64,000 bases of DNA from Anaerobacterium chartisolvens. GTDB taxonomy: Bacteria; Bacillota; Clostridia; Acetivibrionales; DSM-27016. Shown piece by piece: positions 1 through 8,552 of the stretch. Within the stretch, counting starts at the first letter, position 1. The number at the start of each line of letters is the position of its first letter. Both the position numbers and the translations under genes were made by a program. Location: assembly GCF_003337415.1 (NCBI RefSeq), contig NZ_QPJT01000002.1, positions 15,974 to 79,973 on the forward strand, written 5' to 3'. Under the pieces are notes generated by a model. It saw nothing but the letters and a program-made list of their open reading frames with translations, was not told the origin of the DNA and made no database searches.

Positions 1-219
1 TTGGATGTTAAAGTGTCGACGGTGAAAAAGGGAGATGTCAACAATGACGGCAGCGTGAACACAGTAGACTTTGCCCTTGTAAAAAGGCATATACTGGAAT
101 ATGAAATCTTAACGGGTAATGCGTTTGAAGCGGCGGATGTTGACGGAAACGGTACCGTTGATACCCTTGATTACCTGAAAATCAGGATGTACCTGCTTGA
201 GATGATTTCGGAATTTTGA
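1..219 (+). CDS. C-terminal dockerin of a cellulosomal enzyme (5' end outside window)
   Basis: Only the last 72 codons of a gene that begins before the window are present, ending with TGA at 217-219. They encode a type I dockerin: two calcium-binding loop/helix repeats, DVNNDGSVNTVDFALVKRHI and DVDGNGTVDTLDYLKIRMYL. Dockerins anchor secreted enzymes to cohesins of the cellulosome scaffold. The translated tail is identical, residue for residue, to the dockerin of the next gene (ending at 2726). The missing part is therefore probably another secreted carbohydrate-active enzyme and perhaps a tandem paralogue of the PL11 lyase, but that is inference. The next gene starts 75 bases downstream on the same strand, so the two may be co-transcribed. 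Confidence 0.85.
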   Translation: MDVKVSTVKKGDVNNDGSVNTVDFALVKRHILEYEILTGNAFEAADVDGNGTVDTLDYLKIRMYLLEMISEF

Positions 220-293
220 AAACACATGAGGTGCTTGTTGCTATTTTCTTAGGATATGGCATGGAAGAAACAAAAATTATAGGAGGTATGAAA

Positions 294-2726
294 ATGCTTA
301 AAAAATTAGCTTTAGCTTTTCTGATTTTTGCCCAAATAATTATATTTCTCTCTCCCCAGCAAAGTGTGCGGGCGGCTGCACGCCAGATGGAGAGTCTTGA
401 CCGCGGAGTGGTTGCTGTAAAAATAAGCAACGGCGTATTTGTTAGCTGGCGTGTACTAGGGACAGAGGCTTCAAGTGTTGCCTACAACCTGTACCGTGAT
501 TCTGTCAGGATTGCTACTGTTACAGGAGCCAGCAATTATAGCGATTCCGGAGGGACTTCAAGCTCCAAATATGCCGTAAGTACTGTAATCGGTGGGGTAG
601 AGGGCGCGAAATCAATACCTGTAGGAGTATGGGGCCAGAATTATCTTTCTATTCCTTTGCAAATACCTGCAGGAGGGACTACCCCTGACGGGGCTGCTTA
701 TACTTACAGTGCCAATGACTGTAGTGTGGGAGATTTGGATGGAGACGGACAATATGAAATAGTGCTCAAGTGGGACCCTTCAAACGCTAAGGACAATTCG
801 CAAAGCGGATATACGGGGAATGTATACCTTGATGCGTATAAAATGAACGGAACACATTTATGGAGAATCGATCTTGGAAGGAATATACGGGCAGGAGCGC
901 ATTATACTCAATTCATGGTCTATGATCTTGACGGTGACGGAAAGGCCGAGATAGCCTGTAAAACCGCCGACGGAACAAAGGATGCGGCAGGGGCTGTCAT
1001 AGGCAGCGCGAGTGCGGATCACCGTAATTCATCGGGATATGTATTGTCGGGCACAGAGTACCTTACGATATTCCAGGGAGCTACAGGAAAGGCGCTTTAT
1101 ACAACTCAGTATGAGCCCGCCAGAGGCACGGTATCAAGCTGGGGGGATTCGTATGGAAACAGAGTGGACAGATTTCTGGCGTGCATTGCGTACCTTGACG
1201 GTGTACGCCCAAGCCTTGTTATGTGCAGAGGATATTACACACGAACGGTGCTTGTGGCGTATGATTGGAACGGAAGCACTCTTGCAAAGCGCTGGACCTT
1301 TGACAGCAACAGCAGCGGCAATTCCGGCTATGCGGGGCAGGGGAACCATAACCTCAGTGTGGCCGATGTGGACGGTGACGGCAGGGATGAGATAGTATAC
1401 GGCTCATGCACTATTGACGATAACGGGAAGGGTCTTTATAATACCAACTTAAGGCATGGGGATGCAATGCATCTGGGGGATCTTAATCCAAATTCCCCCG
1501 GGCTTGAGGTATGGAGCTGTCATGAGGATACCGCAGGCAACGGAGGTATTGGAGCATCCTTCCGTGAGGCAAAAACGGGGAGGGTATTATGGAGCTATAG
1601 TGCCTCGCGTGACATAGGCAGGGCGTGTTCGGCGGATTTGACGGCAAGCTATCCCGGAGAGGAGGTATGGGCTTCAGGCTCTCCCTTATACAGCAGCACA
1701 GGCCAGAATATAGGTTCGGCCCCTTCACCCACGAATTTTGCCATATGGTGGGACGGGGATGAGCTAAGGGAGCTTCTGGACGGAATAACCATAAGCAAAT
1801 ACGGCGGGGGAACATTGCTTTCCGCGGTCGGCTGCGATTCCAATAACGGCACAAAAGCCACTCCCTGCCTGCAGGCAGATATTCTTGGAGACTGGCGTGA
1901 GGAAGTGATTTGGAGGACATCCGACAATAAATATCTGCGTATCTATACAACTACGGCAAGCACCAACAGACGGATTTATACCCTTATGCACGACCCGGTT
2001 TACCGGATGGGGGTTGCCTGGCAGAATGTGGCGTATAACCAGCCTCCCCACACAGGATTTTTCTTAGGCAGCGGAATGGCCCAGCCTCCTGTGCCTGAGA
2101 TTTATATGGCGGGGGGTATACTTGAGCCGGTGCCGGGAGGCAGCCTGTATCAAGCGGAGGACGCGGTGTACGGCGGAAATGAGACAACCTTTGAGAACAA
2201 GCACACAGGCTATTACGGTACTGGCTATGTCAATATGTCGGTAAGCGGAGGATACCTTGAATTCAGGAATGTTGACGGAGGCTCAGGCGGTGCGACGGTG
2301 ATCAAGCTTAGGAACGCTCTGGGAGCCGATACCTCCAGAACAGGAAGGATGCAGGTAAACGGAGGGGCATGGCAGGATATAACCTTCAGTCCCACAGGCT
2401 CATGGACGACATGGGCTGTACACGAGGTAAATGCAACGCTGTCCGCAGGGACTGCCAACACAATACGCATAGAAAGCACCGGGCAGGATTTGGCAAATAT
2501 AGACCAACTGGATGTTAAAGTGTCGACGGTGAAAAAGGGAGATGTCAACAATGACGGCAGCGTGAACACAGTAGACTTTGCCCTTGTAAAAAGGCATATA
2601 CTGGAATATGAAATTTTAACAGGTAATGCGTTTGAAGCGGCGGATGTTGACGGAAACGGTACCGTTGACACCCTTGATTACCTGAAAATCAGGATGTACC
2701 TGCTTGAGATGATTTCAGAGTTCTGA
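294..2726 (+). CDS. Rhamnogalacturonan lyase, family PL11, with CBM35 and dockerin
   Basis: Secreted 810-residue enzyme predicted to cleave the rhamnogalacturonan I backbone of pectin by beta-elimination. The start at 294 is chosen because AGGAGG at 281-286 lies 7 bases upstream; the ATG at 288 is too close. Order of parts: signal peptide (about 1-28, KK then a long hydrophobic stretch, ending VRAAA); PL11 beta-propeller catalytic domain (about 29-612) with repeated calcium-site blades such as DLDGDGQYEI, DLDGDGKAEI and DVDGDGRDEI; a CBM35-type carbohydrate-binding module (about 618-740, starting YQAEDAVYGG); and a type I dockerin (about 745-808). The family resemblance is to Bacillus YesW/YesX. 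Which RG-I fragments it prefers (endo or exo) cannot be read from sequence. The dockerin DNA is almost identical to that of the preceding gene. Confidence 0.9.
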   Translation: MLKKLALAFLIFAQIIIFLSPQQSVRAAARQMESLDRGVVAVKISNGVFVSWRVLGTEASSVAYNLYRDSVRIATVTGASNYSDSGGTSSSKYAVSTVIGGVEGAKSIPVGVWGQNYLSIPLQIPAGGTTPDGAAYTYSANDCSVGDLDGDGQYEIVLKWDPSNAKDNSQSGYTGNVYLDAYKMNGTHLWRIDLGRNIRAGAHYTQFMVYDLDGDGKAEIACKTADGTKDAAGAVIGSASADHRNSSGYVLSGTEYLTIFQGATGKALYTTQYEPARGTVSSWGDSYGNRVDRFLACIAYLDGVRPSLVMCRGYYTRTVLVAYDWNGSTLAKRWTFDSNSSGNSGYAGQGNHNLSVADVDGDGRDEIVYGSCTIDDNGKGLYNTNLRHGDAMHLGDLNPNSPGLEVWSCHEDTAGNGGIGASFREAKTGRVLWSYSASRDIGRACSADLTASYPGEEVWASGSPLYSSTGQNIGSAPSPTNFAIWWDGDELRELLDGITISKYGGGTLLSAVGCDSNNGTKATPCLQADILGDWREEVIWRTSDNKYLRIYTTTASTNRRIYTLMHDPVYRMGVAWQNVAYNQPPHTGFFLGSGMAQPPVPEIYMAGGILEPVPGGSLYQAEDAVYGGNETTFENKHTGYYGTGYVNMSVSGGYLEFRNVDGGSGGATVIKLRNALGADTSRTGRMQVNGGAWQDITFSPTGSWTTWAVHEVNATLSAGTANTIRIESTGQDLANIDQLDVKVSTVKKGDVNNDGSVNTVDFALVKRHILEYEILTGNAFEAADVDGNGTVDTLDYLKIRMYLLEMISEF
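2509..2726 (+). repeat. Direct repeat of positions 2-219 (dockerin coding DNA)
   Basis: This 218-base stretch matches positions 2-219 with six base differences, all at third codon positions and all synonymous (ATC/ATT, ACG/ACA, GAT/GAC, TCG/TCA, GAA/GAG, TTT/TTC). Both copies end at the stop codon of their gene. The near identity at DNA level points to recent tandem duplication or gene conversion between neighbouring dockerin genes. Confidence 0.95.
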
Positions 2727-2751
2727 CACATTCTTTATATTCGGGATTATG

Positions 2752-2786
2752 ATGGCGCCGATGTCTTATAAAGTCATCGGCGCCGT
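2752..2786. terminator. Strong hairpin between the convergent PL11 and ABC-F genes
   Basis: GGCGCCGATG (2754-2763) pairs perfectly with CATCGGCGCC (2775-2784) around an 11-base loop. It lies between two convergent genes. A T-run is weak on either side, so a bidirectional terminator role is inferred from position and stem strength. Confidence 0.6.
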
Positions 2787-2862
2787 TACAATTCCGGGAG
2801 TAAATCCGCTGCACAATACCGAAATTAAACAGCCCTATAGGCTTGTGGGAGATATTGCAGGC

Positions 2863-4341
2863 TTAAAGCTCAAAATTTTTTGTCGCGATATTTTTGCAGA
2901 ATTCACTGTCATGCTCTACAAACAGAATAGTGGGTGAGTACTCAAGCAGTAACTCCTCTATCTGCATACGCGAGATAACATCTATAAAGTTAAGGGGCTC
3001 ATCCCATATATGCAAATGGGCCTTCTCACAAAGGCTTCCCGCAATCAGCACTTTTTTCTTTTGGCCTCCGCTGAAATCAGATATATCCTTTTCAAATTGA
3101 GCTCTTGAAAAATCAAGCTTTCTCAAAATTGCTTTAAAGAGGCTTTCATCAATATCGTTATTTAAAGCGTAGTCGGTTAAACTGCCTTGAAGATATGACG
3201 TATCCTGAGAAACATAGGATATCTTAAGCCGGCTGCCTTTCCTGAAAGTGCCTGTGTAATCCATATCCTCTCCAAGAATAAGCTTTATAATGCTTGATTT
3301 CCCCGAACCGTTTTTACCTGTAAGCGCGATTCTGTCACCTCGCTCAATAGTAAAGCTGATATCCTTACAAGCTATTTTACTCCCATAAAAAACTGAAACA
3401 TTCTCAAGCTCCACAAGCCGGCTTTTGTGATAAGCAAGCTGACAAAGCTTAAGGCTGTCGGAGTCTTCTATGTTTTTAAGAAGCTTGGATTTTTCATAAA
3501 TAGCCTTTTGCTGCCTGTCTTCAATGGACTTTGAGCGCTTCATCATTTTGGCGGCCTTGTGGCCGATATATCCTCTGTCTGGCCTTAAGCCGGAGTTTCT
3601 TGTTCCATTTTTTGTTTTTTCCACCTTGTCTGACCAGTCGCTTGCTTGTTTTGCGGCCTCCGAAAGGCGGCTGATATCTTTCTTAAGCTTTTCGTTTTCT
3701 GAAAGCTCAAAGCTGTCCTGCCTTTTTTTGTTTTCCCACCAGCTTGAAAAGCTGCCCTTCTGGATTTCTATATTTGACCTATTGATTGAAAGTATGTGGT
3801 CAACACAGTTATCAAGAAAGGCTCTGTCGTGTGATACCAGAATAAAACCGCTCTTAGAATTAAGATACTTGCTTACAAGCTTTCTTGCATTTATGTCAAG
3901 GTGATTGGTTGGCTCATCAATCAGCAGAAAGCTGTTTTCCTTAAGAAATAAAGCGGCAAGCAGTACCTTGGTCTGTTCTCCGTCGGATAATGACTTAAAA
4001 GGGCGGTACAAAGCATCCTCAGATACTTCCAGCAATGAAAGCTCACGCATCAATTTCCATTCCAGATATTCGGGGAAAATTTTATTTACTGCATCGCTGG
4101 TTATGATTTCCTTATCTTCTACCTCAAAGGGAAAATATTCAAAGCAGGTATTTGAAGAAATAGTGCCCCTGTATTCGTATTTACCAAGCAGCAAATTAAG
4201 AAATGTTGTTTTCCCCCTCCCATTCCTTCCGGTAAAGCCTAATTTCCAATCTGTATCTATCTGAAAGCTTACATTTTCAAATATGTTATCGTAGCTGCCG
4301 TCATAGCTGAAGGTCAGATTTGTGACATTTATTAAAGACAT
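2863..4341 (-). CDS. ABC-F ATPase of the Lsa type (ribosome protection family)
   Basis: A 492-residue soluble twin-ATPase protein without membrane segments, close in length and sequence layout to Lsa proteins, which dislodge lincosamide, pleuromutilin and streptogramin A antibiotics from the ribosome. NBD1 has Walker A GRNGRGKTT (38-46), signature LSDGEQTK and Walker B LLIDEPTNHLD; NBD2 has GKNGSGKSS, FSGGQKKK and WDEPLNFID. The two NBDs are joined by a charged helical linker, the region that reaches the peptidyl transferase centre in this family. The start is preceded by AGGAGG with good spacing. A hairpin followed by a T-rich run sits about 40 bases upstream of the start (see the entry at 4370-4411), as expected for ribosome-dependent attenuation. 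Substrate range and actual resistance are not shown by the sequence. Confidence 0.85.
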   Translation of the reverse strand: MSLINVTNLTFSYDGSYDNIFENVSFQIDTDWKLGFTGRNGRGKTTFLNLLLGKYEYRGTISSNTCFEYFPFEVEDKEIITSDAVNKIFPEYLEWKLMRELSLLEVSEDALYRPFKSLSDGEQTKVLLAALFLKENSFLLIDEPTNHLDINARKLVSKYLNSKSGFILVSHDRAFLDNCVDHILSINRSNIEIQKGSFSSWWENKKRQDSFELSENEKLKKDISRLSEAAKQASDWSDKVEKTKNGTRNSGLRPDRGYIGHKAAKMMKRSKSIEDRQQKAIYEKSKLLKNIEDSDSLKLCQLAYHKSRLVELENVSVFYGSKIACKDISFTIERGDRIALTGKNGSGKSSIIKLILGEDMDYTGTFRKGSRLKISYVSQDTSYLQGSLTDYALNNDIDESLFKAILRKLDFSRAQFEKDISDFSGGQKKKVLIAGSLCEKAHLHIWDEPLNFIDVISRMQIEELLLEYSPTILFVEHDSEFCKNIATKNFEL

Positions 4342-4369
4342 AATTTTATCCTCCTAAAAAATAGTTAAG

Positions 4370-4411
4370 AAGCAAAAATAATAAGCTGCAAGAAAGTTAA
4401 TTCTCGCAGCT
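4370..4411 (-). promoter_or_regulatory. Attenuator-like terminator hairpin in the ABC-F leader
   Basis: On the minus strand AGCTGCGAGAA (4411-4401) and TTCTTGCAGCT (4394-4384) form an 11-bp stem with a 6-base loop, followed by TATTATTTTTG. The hairpin lies about 42 bases before the ABC-F start codon, so it would end transcription ahead of the gene unless prevented. Antibiotic-inducible attenuators of this kind are known for other ABC-F genes. I did not find a convincing leader peptide or anti-terminator partner. Confidence 0.5.
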
Positions 4412-4798
4412 CAAATAGTTTAGCAAAGCCAGACCCTGTCAAGGGGTGTGACGATCATATATAAGTGCCTACAAGTGAAAAATAATTAACCTTCCGCATA
4501 AGCATAACAAAATAAGCAATGTTTATATGCACTGTTATTTTATTATGTTTTATATAAATAATCAGCAAGAAAGGTTAAACACTTTTTCAACTCCAATCGC
4601 ATCATTTTTAATGAATTATACCATATTTATTTTAAAGATTCAACAAATACGTGTGGAAGCTTTGTGAGATGCTCAATTTCCCTCAATTGCGCAAATTTTC
4701 ATTATGCTATATAATTCAGATAGATTATTACTATATTTGCTGCTTGAGGATAAAGGAGAATTTATGATGGAATATTTATCTAATAATAGTATATATGA

Positions 4799-4878
4799 CT
4801 TTTCCAAATAGCTACGCACTGCGTAGCCAATTGAGCTGGACACATTATCGCCTTCTAATGCGGGTTGAAGAAAAAGCT
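4799..4878 (+). pseudogene. Remnant of a DUF1016 (YhcG-type) nuclease-family gene
   Basis: Reading from TTT at 4801, the DNA encodes FPNSYALRSQLSWTHYRLLM and then RVEEKA. The LSWTHYRLLMRVE core is the conserved N-terminal motif of DUF1016/YhcG proteins (PDDEXK-type domain). The frame then runs into unrelated sequence and a stop after NNYPSTKNI, and there is no start codon with a ribosome binding site. Only some 26 codons survive of a gene usually of about 350. It marks a past accessory insertion at this site. An inverted repeat, GCTACGC/GCGTAGC, lies inside it (4811-4827) and is simply part of the coding remnant. Confidence 0.6.
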
Positions 4879-4974
4879 GTAATTCTTTTTTTGAATAATT
4901 ATCCGTCTACAAAAAATATTTGAAAATTAAGCCATAATAAGGTATACTATCAATAGCATATAAGAAATGGAAAA

Positions 4975-5150
4975 CTTGTGTGCGGGACTATCTGCTTTTG
5001 CAGCAACTCTGGGAACCGGGTGGCGGTGCATGCAACGTTGTGCCGGCAGAAAACAGCAGGTAAATCAGTACAAGCCTCAGGGATGAAAGGCAGGTGAAGA
5101 TAACAGAATAATAAGGATTTCCGATGTGGTAACATAGAGTAAATTACTTG
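4975..5150 (+). other. GC-richer patch, possible structured RNA or element remnant
   Basis: This stretch stands out from its AT-rich surroundings by base composition and contains short stems such as CTGC-tttt-GCAG (about 4990-5001) and GCAACG/GTTGTGC around 5030-5042. It begins near GTGTGCGGG, which resembles a group II intron 5' end, but I could not recognise domains V or VI nor a reverse transcriptase. A 61-codon minus-strand frame across it has no family resemblance. Identity unresolved. Confidence 0.25.
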
Positions 5151-5449
5151 TCACAACCTGAATGCGTAAAGTGTATTTTATTATTTTTCCTTTAAGCTGA
5201 ATTCATATTTGCAGGGAATTTATATAATTCTACAAGCCCTCATATCTATTGTACATTTTCTATTTACATATACAGCACACAGGCTTAATAATTCCTGTAT
5301 CTAATTGGTAACTGCCACATTGGCATTAGTTAATCTTAATTTCGGATTTTACAAAAGATGAATTAAAACGAAAAGCTCGACTTTTTGGATGTCTGTTATT
5401 GTGAATAGCATAGCTTTTTAGCTGTGACTAAATTGAGGGGGTAAATTTA

Positions 5450-6862
5450 ATGAAAAAGACTATGGTTTTTTTAATGAGCATTTTAATTGTTCTTATGACA
5501 GTCATGCCGGTATTAAGTGCTTATGCGGCCGGAGGTGCGGTAATCCCCGAGCTGAATATTCCAAAGAAAAATATTCCGGATAACGATGCAATGCGCTTTG
5601 TGAACAACATGAGGCTCGGATGGAACTTAGGTAATACGTTTGACGCTATTGACAACAACTGGCTGACCGATGAAATGGAGTATGAAGCAACATGGTCGGG
5701 AGTATATACCACCAAGCAAATGATAGACTTTTTAAAGCAAAAAGGCTTTAATGCCATTCGTATTCCGGTTTCATGGCATAACCACGTAAGCGGCACAGAT
5801 TTTAAAATCAGTGACAGATGGCTGAACCGTGTGCAGGAAGTGGTGAATTATTGTATTGACAATAATATGTATGTCATTTTAAATATTCACCACGATATTG
5901 ACAGGAGATATTACTTTCCAAGCAGTGCTTACAGGGAAAGCTCCAGACGCTATGTGACTTCTATCTGGTCACAGCTTGCGGCAAAGTTTGCAAGCTATGA
6001 CAACCGCCTTATTTTTGAATCAATTAATGAGCCTCGCCTTGTCGGTCATGTAAACGAATGGTGGATTGATATAAACAATGCGGATGTAATCGACTCTATA
6101 AATACCATCAATACCTTAAATCAGGCGTTTGTTGATACGGTGCGCGCAACAGGAGGCAACAATGCCAGCAGGTATCTTATGTGCCCGGGGTATTGTGCAT
6201 CGCCCGACGGAGCGACAAACCAGTATTTTAGACTGCCTAATGATATTTCCAGCAATGTAAACAAGCTGATAGTTTCAGTACATGCATATTCACCGTATAA
6301 TTTTGCGCTGCAGGCAGAGAACGAGGGCGGAATCAACTATTGGAGTGTTAACGATCCCACAAGCGTCAGCGGTGTGACAAGCTTTATGGATCCCTTATAC
6401 AGCAAGTATACCAGCAAGGGCATCCCGGTAGTAATCGGTGAGTTCGGAGCAAGAAATAAGAATGATAATCTACAGTCAAGAGTAGAATATTCCTCCTATT
6501 ATGTTGCTGCAGCTACGGCACGGGGAATTAGCTGCTTCTTGTGGGATAATAATGCATTTACAGGTACCGGTGAATTATTCGGCTTCTTCGACAGAGCGGC
6601 TTGCCAGATTAGATATCCTGAAATTGTAGATGGAATGCTAAAGTATGCTCTTAAGGGGCCTGAATTGGTATATGGGGATTGCAACGGTGACGGAAAAGTT
6701 AATTCTACGGACTTTGCAGAGTTTAAGAGGTATTTGTTGGATTCTGAGAGTACATATAATAAGGTGCTGGATCTCAACCGCGACAATGCAGTAAATTCAG
6801 TCGACTTTGCCATTATGAAGCAGTACCTGCTTGGTATCATAGGCAGCATTCCCGTAAATTAA
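5450..6862 (+). CDS. Cellulosomal endoglucanase, GH5 (subfamily 4-like) with dockerin
   Basis: Secreted 470-residue enzyme predicted to hydrolyse internal beta-1,4-glucosidic bonds in cellulose, mixed-linkage glucan or xyloglucan. Signal peptide 1-27 (AYAA); GH5 (beta/alpha)8 catalytic domain about 45-400, with the general acid/base Glu194 in SINEP and the nucleophile Glu331 in VVIGEFGA, plus the substrate-site HAYSPY (278-283); then a type I dockerin (about 407-466) with two calcium loops, DCNGDGKVNSTD and DLNRDNAVNSVD. The start has GAGGGGG a few bases upstream. The dockerin differs from the PL11 pair, so it was acquired or has evolved separately. The gene is single and ends in a terminator. 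GH5_4 is my best subfamily guess. Confidence 0.9.
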   Translation: MKKTMVFLMSILIVLMTVMPVLSAYAAGGAVIPELNIPKKNIPDNDAMRFVNNMRLGWNLGNTFDAIDNNWLTDEMEYEATWSGVYTTKQMIDFLKQKGFNAIRIPVSWHNHVSGTDFKISDRWLNRVQEVVNYCIDNNMYVILNIHHDIDRRYYFPSSAYRESSRRYVTSIWSQLAAKFASYDNRLIFESINEPRLVGHVNEWWIDINNADVIDSINTINTLNQAFVDTVRATGGNNASRYLMCPGYCASPDGATNQYFRLPNDISSNVNKLIVSVHAYSPYNFALQAENEGGINYWSVNDPTSVSGVTSFMDPLYSKYTSKGIPVVIGEFGARNKNDNLQSRVEYSSYYVAAATARGISCFLWDNNAFTGTGELFGFFDRAACQIRYPEIVDGMLKYALKGPELVYGDCNGDGKVNSTDFAEFKRYLLDSESTYNKVLDLNRDNAVNSVDFAIMKQYLLGIIGSIPVN

Positions 6863-6906
6863 ACCAGTACCCTGACTGCCAAAGATCAATTCTGTTGCGA
6901 GGTGCT

Positions 6907-6942
6907 AGCGGACTGGGGCGTAAAAACTCCGGCCCGCTTTTT
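6907..6942 (+). terminator. Terminator after the GH5 gene
   Basis: An imperfect GC-rich stem, AGCGG.C..GG pairing with CC.G.CCGCT, around a TAAAAA loop is followed directly by a TTTTT run at 6938-6942. Confidence 0.65.
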
Positions 6943-7049
6943 ATGTACCCCATTGCCATTTAATACGATTTAATGATAAAATTATCCTGTCAGCCATGCG
7001 GCGTACATATTTTGTGAGGTTGCAATTTAGTTTAATGGAGGGGTTAAAT

Positions 7050-7706
7050 ATGCTCTATGCAGAATGCCGGGGTGAATCGGAGCCGATCATTCCAAAGGGC
7101 GCTGTGGCATTTATAAGGCATCAGTATGCAGATGAACCGGCTATGGGAATTATACGGGATATAAGGGGGAAGCTTATATATATCTGTGTTAACGGAGACT
7201 TTAAGAAGTATAACCCATGCAAAGGAGAACAGGTATCCTGCAGGCTTGTTGACGGAAGGTATGAATATGATGTCTGCGGCAGTGTAGAGGATTTTAGTGC
7301 CGTGAACCCTGCCGGTATATGTATCTGTGTCAGCAGCATAAGCAAATATGAAAATAGCAGGGCTTTTAAAAGATATTGTGTGGATTTTACCGCTGAGGCG
7401 CAGCTTTCAAGCGACCGGAAGGTATATAACGCCCGTATCAAAAATATAAGCGTTATAGGTGCAGCTATGGAAATGGGGACATTTATAAGCAACGGCACGC
7501 TGGTAGACTTAAATGTGCCTCTCGATACGGGAGAAGGAGATGCGTTGGAGCTGAAGGCCAGAGTAACAAGGAGTATTCCGCAGGATAACGGGTATGAGTA
7601 TGGAATGGAGTTTATATATATGAGTGCAAGAAGCAAGGATTTGCTTGACAGGCTTATCTTTTTGCTGAGCTCCGATGAAAGCAAGCATATTGACGGATTA
7701 ATATAA
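7050..7706 (+). CDS. PilZ-domain protein (probable cyclic di-GMP receptor)
   Basis: A 218-residue cytosolic protein with the two-part build of YcgR-like proteins: an N-terminal barrel-like half and a C-terminal PilZ domain (about 110-215). The c-di-GMP binding signature is present as RAFKR (RxxxR) followed by NISVIGA (D/NxSxxG) about 30 residues later. The start at 7050 is chosen because ATGGAGGGG lies 6 bases upstream; an upstream in-frame ATG at 6996 has no ribosome binding site. The next gene, rluB, begins 13 bases downstream, so the two are probably co-transcribed. YcgR-type proteins tune motility or exopolysaccharide in response to c-di-GMP; the target here is unknown. Confidence 0.75.
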   Translation: MLYAECRGESEPIIPKGAVAFIRHQYADEPAMGIIRDIRGKLIYICVNGDFKKYNPCKGEQVSCRLVDGRYEYDVCGSVEDFSAVNPAGICICVSSISKYENSRAFKRYCVDFTAEAQLSSDRKVYNARIKNISVIGAAMEMGTFISNGTLVDLNVPLDTGEGDALELKARVTRSIPQDNGYEYGMEFIYMSARSKDLLDRLIFLLSSDESKHIDGLI

Positions 7707-7719
7707 AGGATCGGTACTG

Positions 7720-8475
7720 ATGGAGGAAATAAGGCTGCAAAAATATATGGCGGAGGCCGGCGTCGCGTCCAGAAGAAAATGTGAAGAGCTTATAAAAGAA
7801 GGATATGTGTCGGTGAACGGAAGGACAGTCACCGATATGGGTGTTAAGGTATCCGACAGCGACGTCCTCGAGGTTAAAGGAAGAAGGATGTGCCGGGATA
7901 AAAATAAAATATATATAATGCTGCATAAGCCCCCGGGATATATTACAACAGTAAGGGATCAATTTTCCAGACCTTCTGTCATCGATCTTATAGACGATAA
8001 GGGACACCGCGTTTTTCCGGTAGGAAGGTTAGATTATGATACCTCAGGGCTGCTGCTTCTTACCAATGATGGGCAGCTTGCTCATGAACTGACCCATCCC
8101 AGTCATGAGACCGAGAAGGTGTATGTTGCGGAGGTGAAGGGGGTACCGGCTGAGAGGGAGATGAATTTAATCAGGAGGGGAATAAGGATTGAGGAATATA
8201 TAACTGCCCCCGCAAAAATTAAAATTGTTGAAGAACAAAAAATCGGGAATTTCATAAACGCGGTTGTTGAAATCAAAATTCACGAAGGCAAAAACAGGCA
8301 GATCAGAAAAATGTGTGAGGCAATAGGACATCCGGTTATTAAATTAAAAAGGATTTCTGTAGGGATGCTGAGGCTTGGAGAGCTGCCCGAGGGAAAATGG
8401 AGATATTTAAGTGATGAAGAGGTAAAAAGCCTAAGGTATAAACAAAATTTAGCCAGGCAGGCTGCAAAGGAATGA
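7720..8475 (+). CDS. rluB: Pseudouridine synthase, RsuA/RluB family
   Basis: A 251-residue rRNA pseudouridine synthase, probably acting on 23S rRNA. An N-terminal S4 RNA-binding domain (about 3-60, LQKYMAEAGVASRRKCEELI) is followed by the catalytic domain, with the catalytic aspartate in GRLDYDTSGLLLLTNDG and the family motif GKNRQIRKMCEAIGHPV near the C terminus. The length is normal for Firmicute RluB. The end of the gene forms half of a hairpin terminator, with the stop codon in the loop. It follows the PilZ gene by 13 bases. RluB versus RsuA/RluF cannot be settled firmly by eye. Confidence 0.9.
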   Translation: MEEIRLQKYMAEAGVASRRKCEELIKEGYVSVNGRTVTDMGVKVSDSDVLEVKGRRMCRDKNKIYIMLHKPPGYITTVRDQFSRPSVIDLIDDKGHRVFPVGRLDYDTSGLLLLTNDGQLAHELTHPSHETEKVYVAEVKGVPAEREMNLIRRGIRIEEYITAPAKIKIVEEQKIGNFINAVVEIKIHEGKNRQIRKMCEAIGHPVIKLKRISVGMLRLGELPEGKWRYLSDEEVKSLRYKQNLARQAAKE

Positions 8476-8495
8476 AATTGCAGCCTGCCTGACTT
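8454..8495 (+). terminator. Terminator overlapping the rluB stop codon
   Basis: CAGGCAGGCTGCAA (8454-8467) pairs perfectly with TTGCAGCCTGCCTG (8478-8491); the TGA of rluB (8473-8475) is in the loop. The following ACTTT is a weak T-run. Confidence 0.75.
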
Positions 8496-8552
8496 TAAAC
8501 GGAAGGGCTTTTTGCTTCAACAAACTGGAGATTAAATAATGAGATGCTTTTG

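Larger units (their letters stand above)
4412..5449. other. Gene-poor interval between ABC-F and GH5 genes
   Basis: About 1 kb, mostly AT-rich, with no convincing intact gene on either strand. It holds the upstream region of the ABC-F gene, the short DUF1016-like remnant at 4799-4878, a GC-richer patch at about 4975-5150, and the promoter region of the GH5 gene. The only open frames over 60 codons here do not look like protein. Confidence 0.7.

Noticed and set aside
1483-1950. 155-codon minus-strand frame inside the PL11 lyase
   Set aside because: Shadow of the PL11 coding sequence; rich in Arg, Cys and Ser, as expected from antisense reading, with no motif.
4950-5135. 61-codon minus-strand frame in the gene-poor interval
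   Set aside because: No ribosome binding site, no recognisable motif and no codon bias like its neighbours.
4977-5150. Group II intron
   Set aside because: Only the GTGTGCGGG start is suggestive. I could not find a domain V hairpin, a bulged domain VI or a reverse transcriptase nearby, so it is kept only as an unresolved patch.
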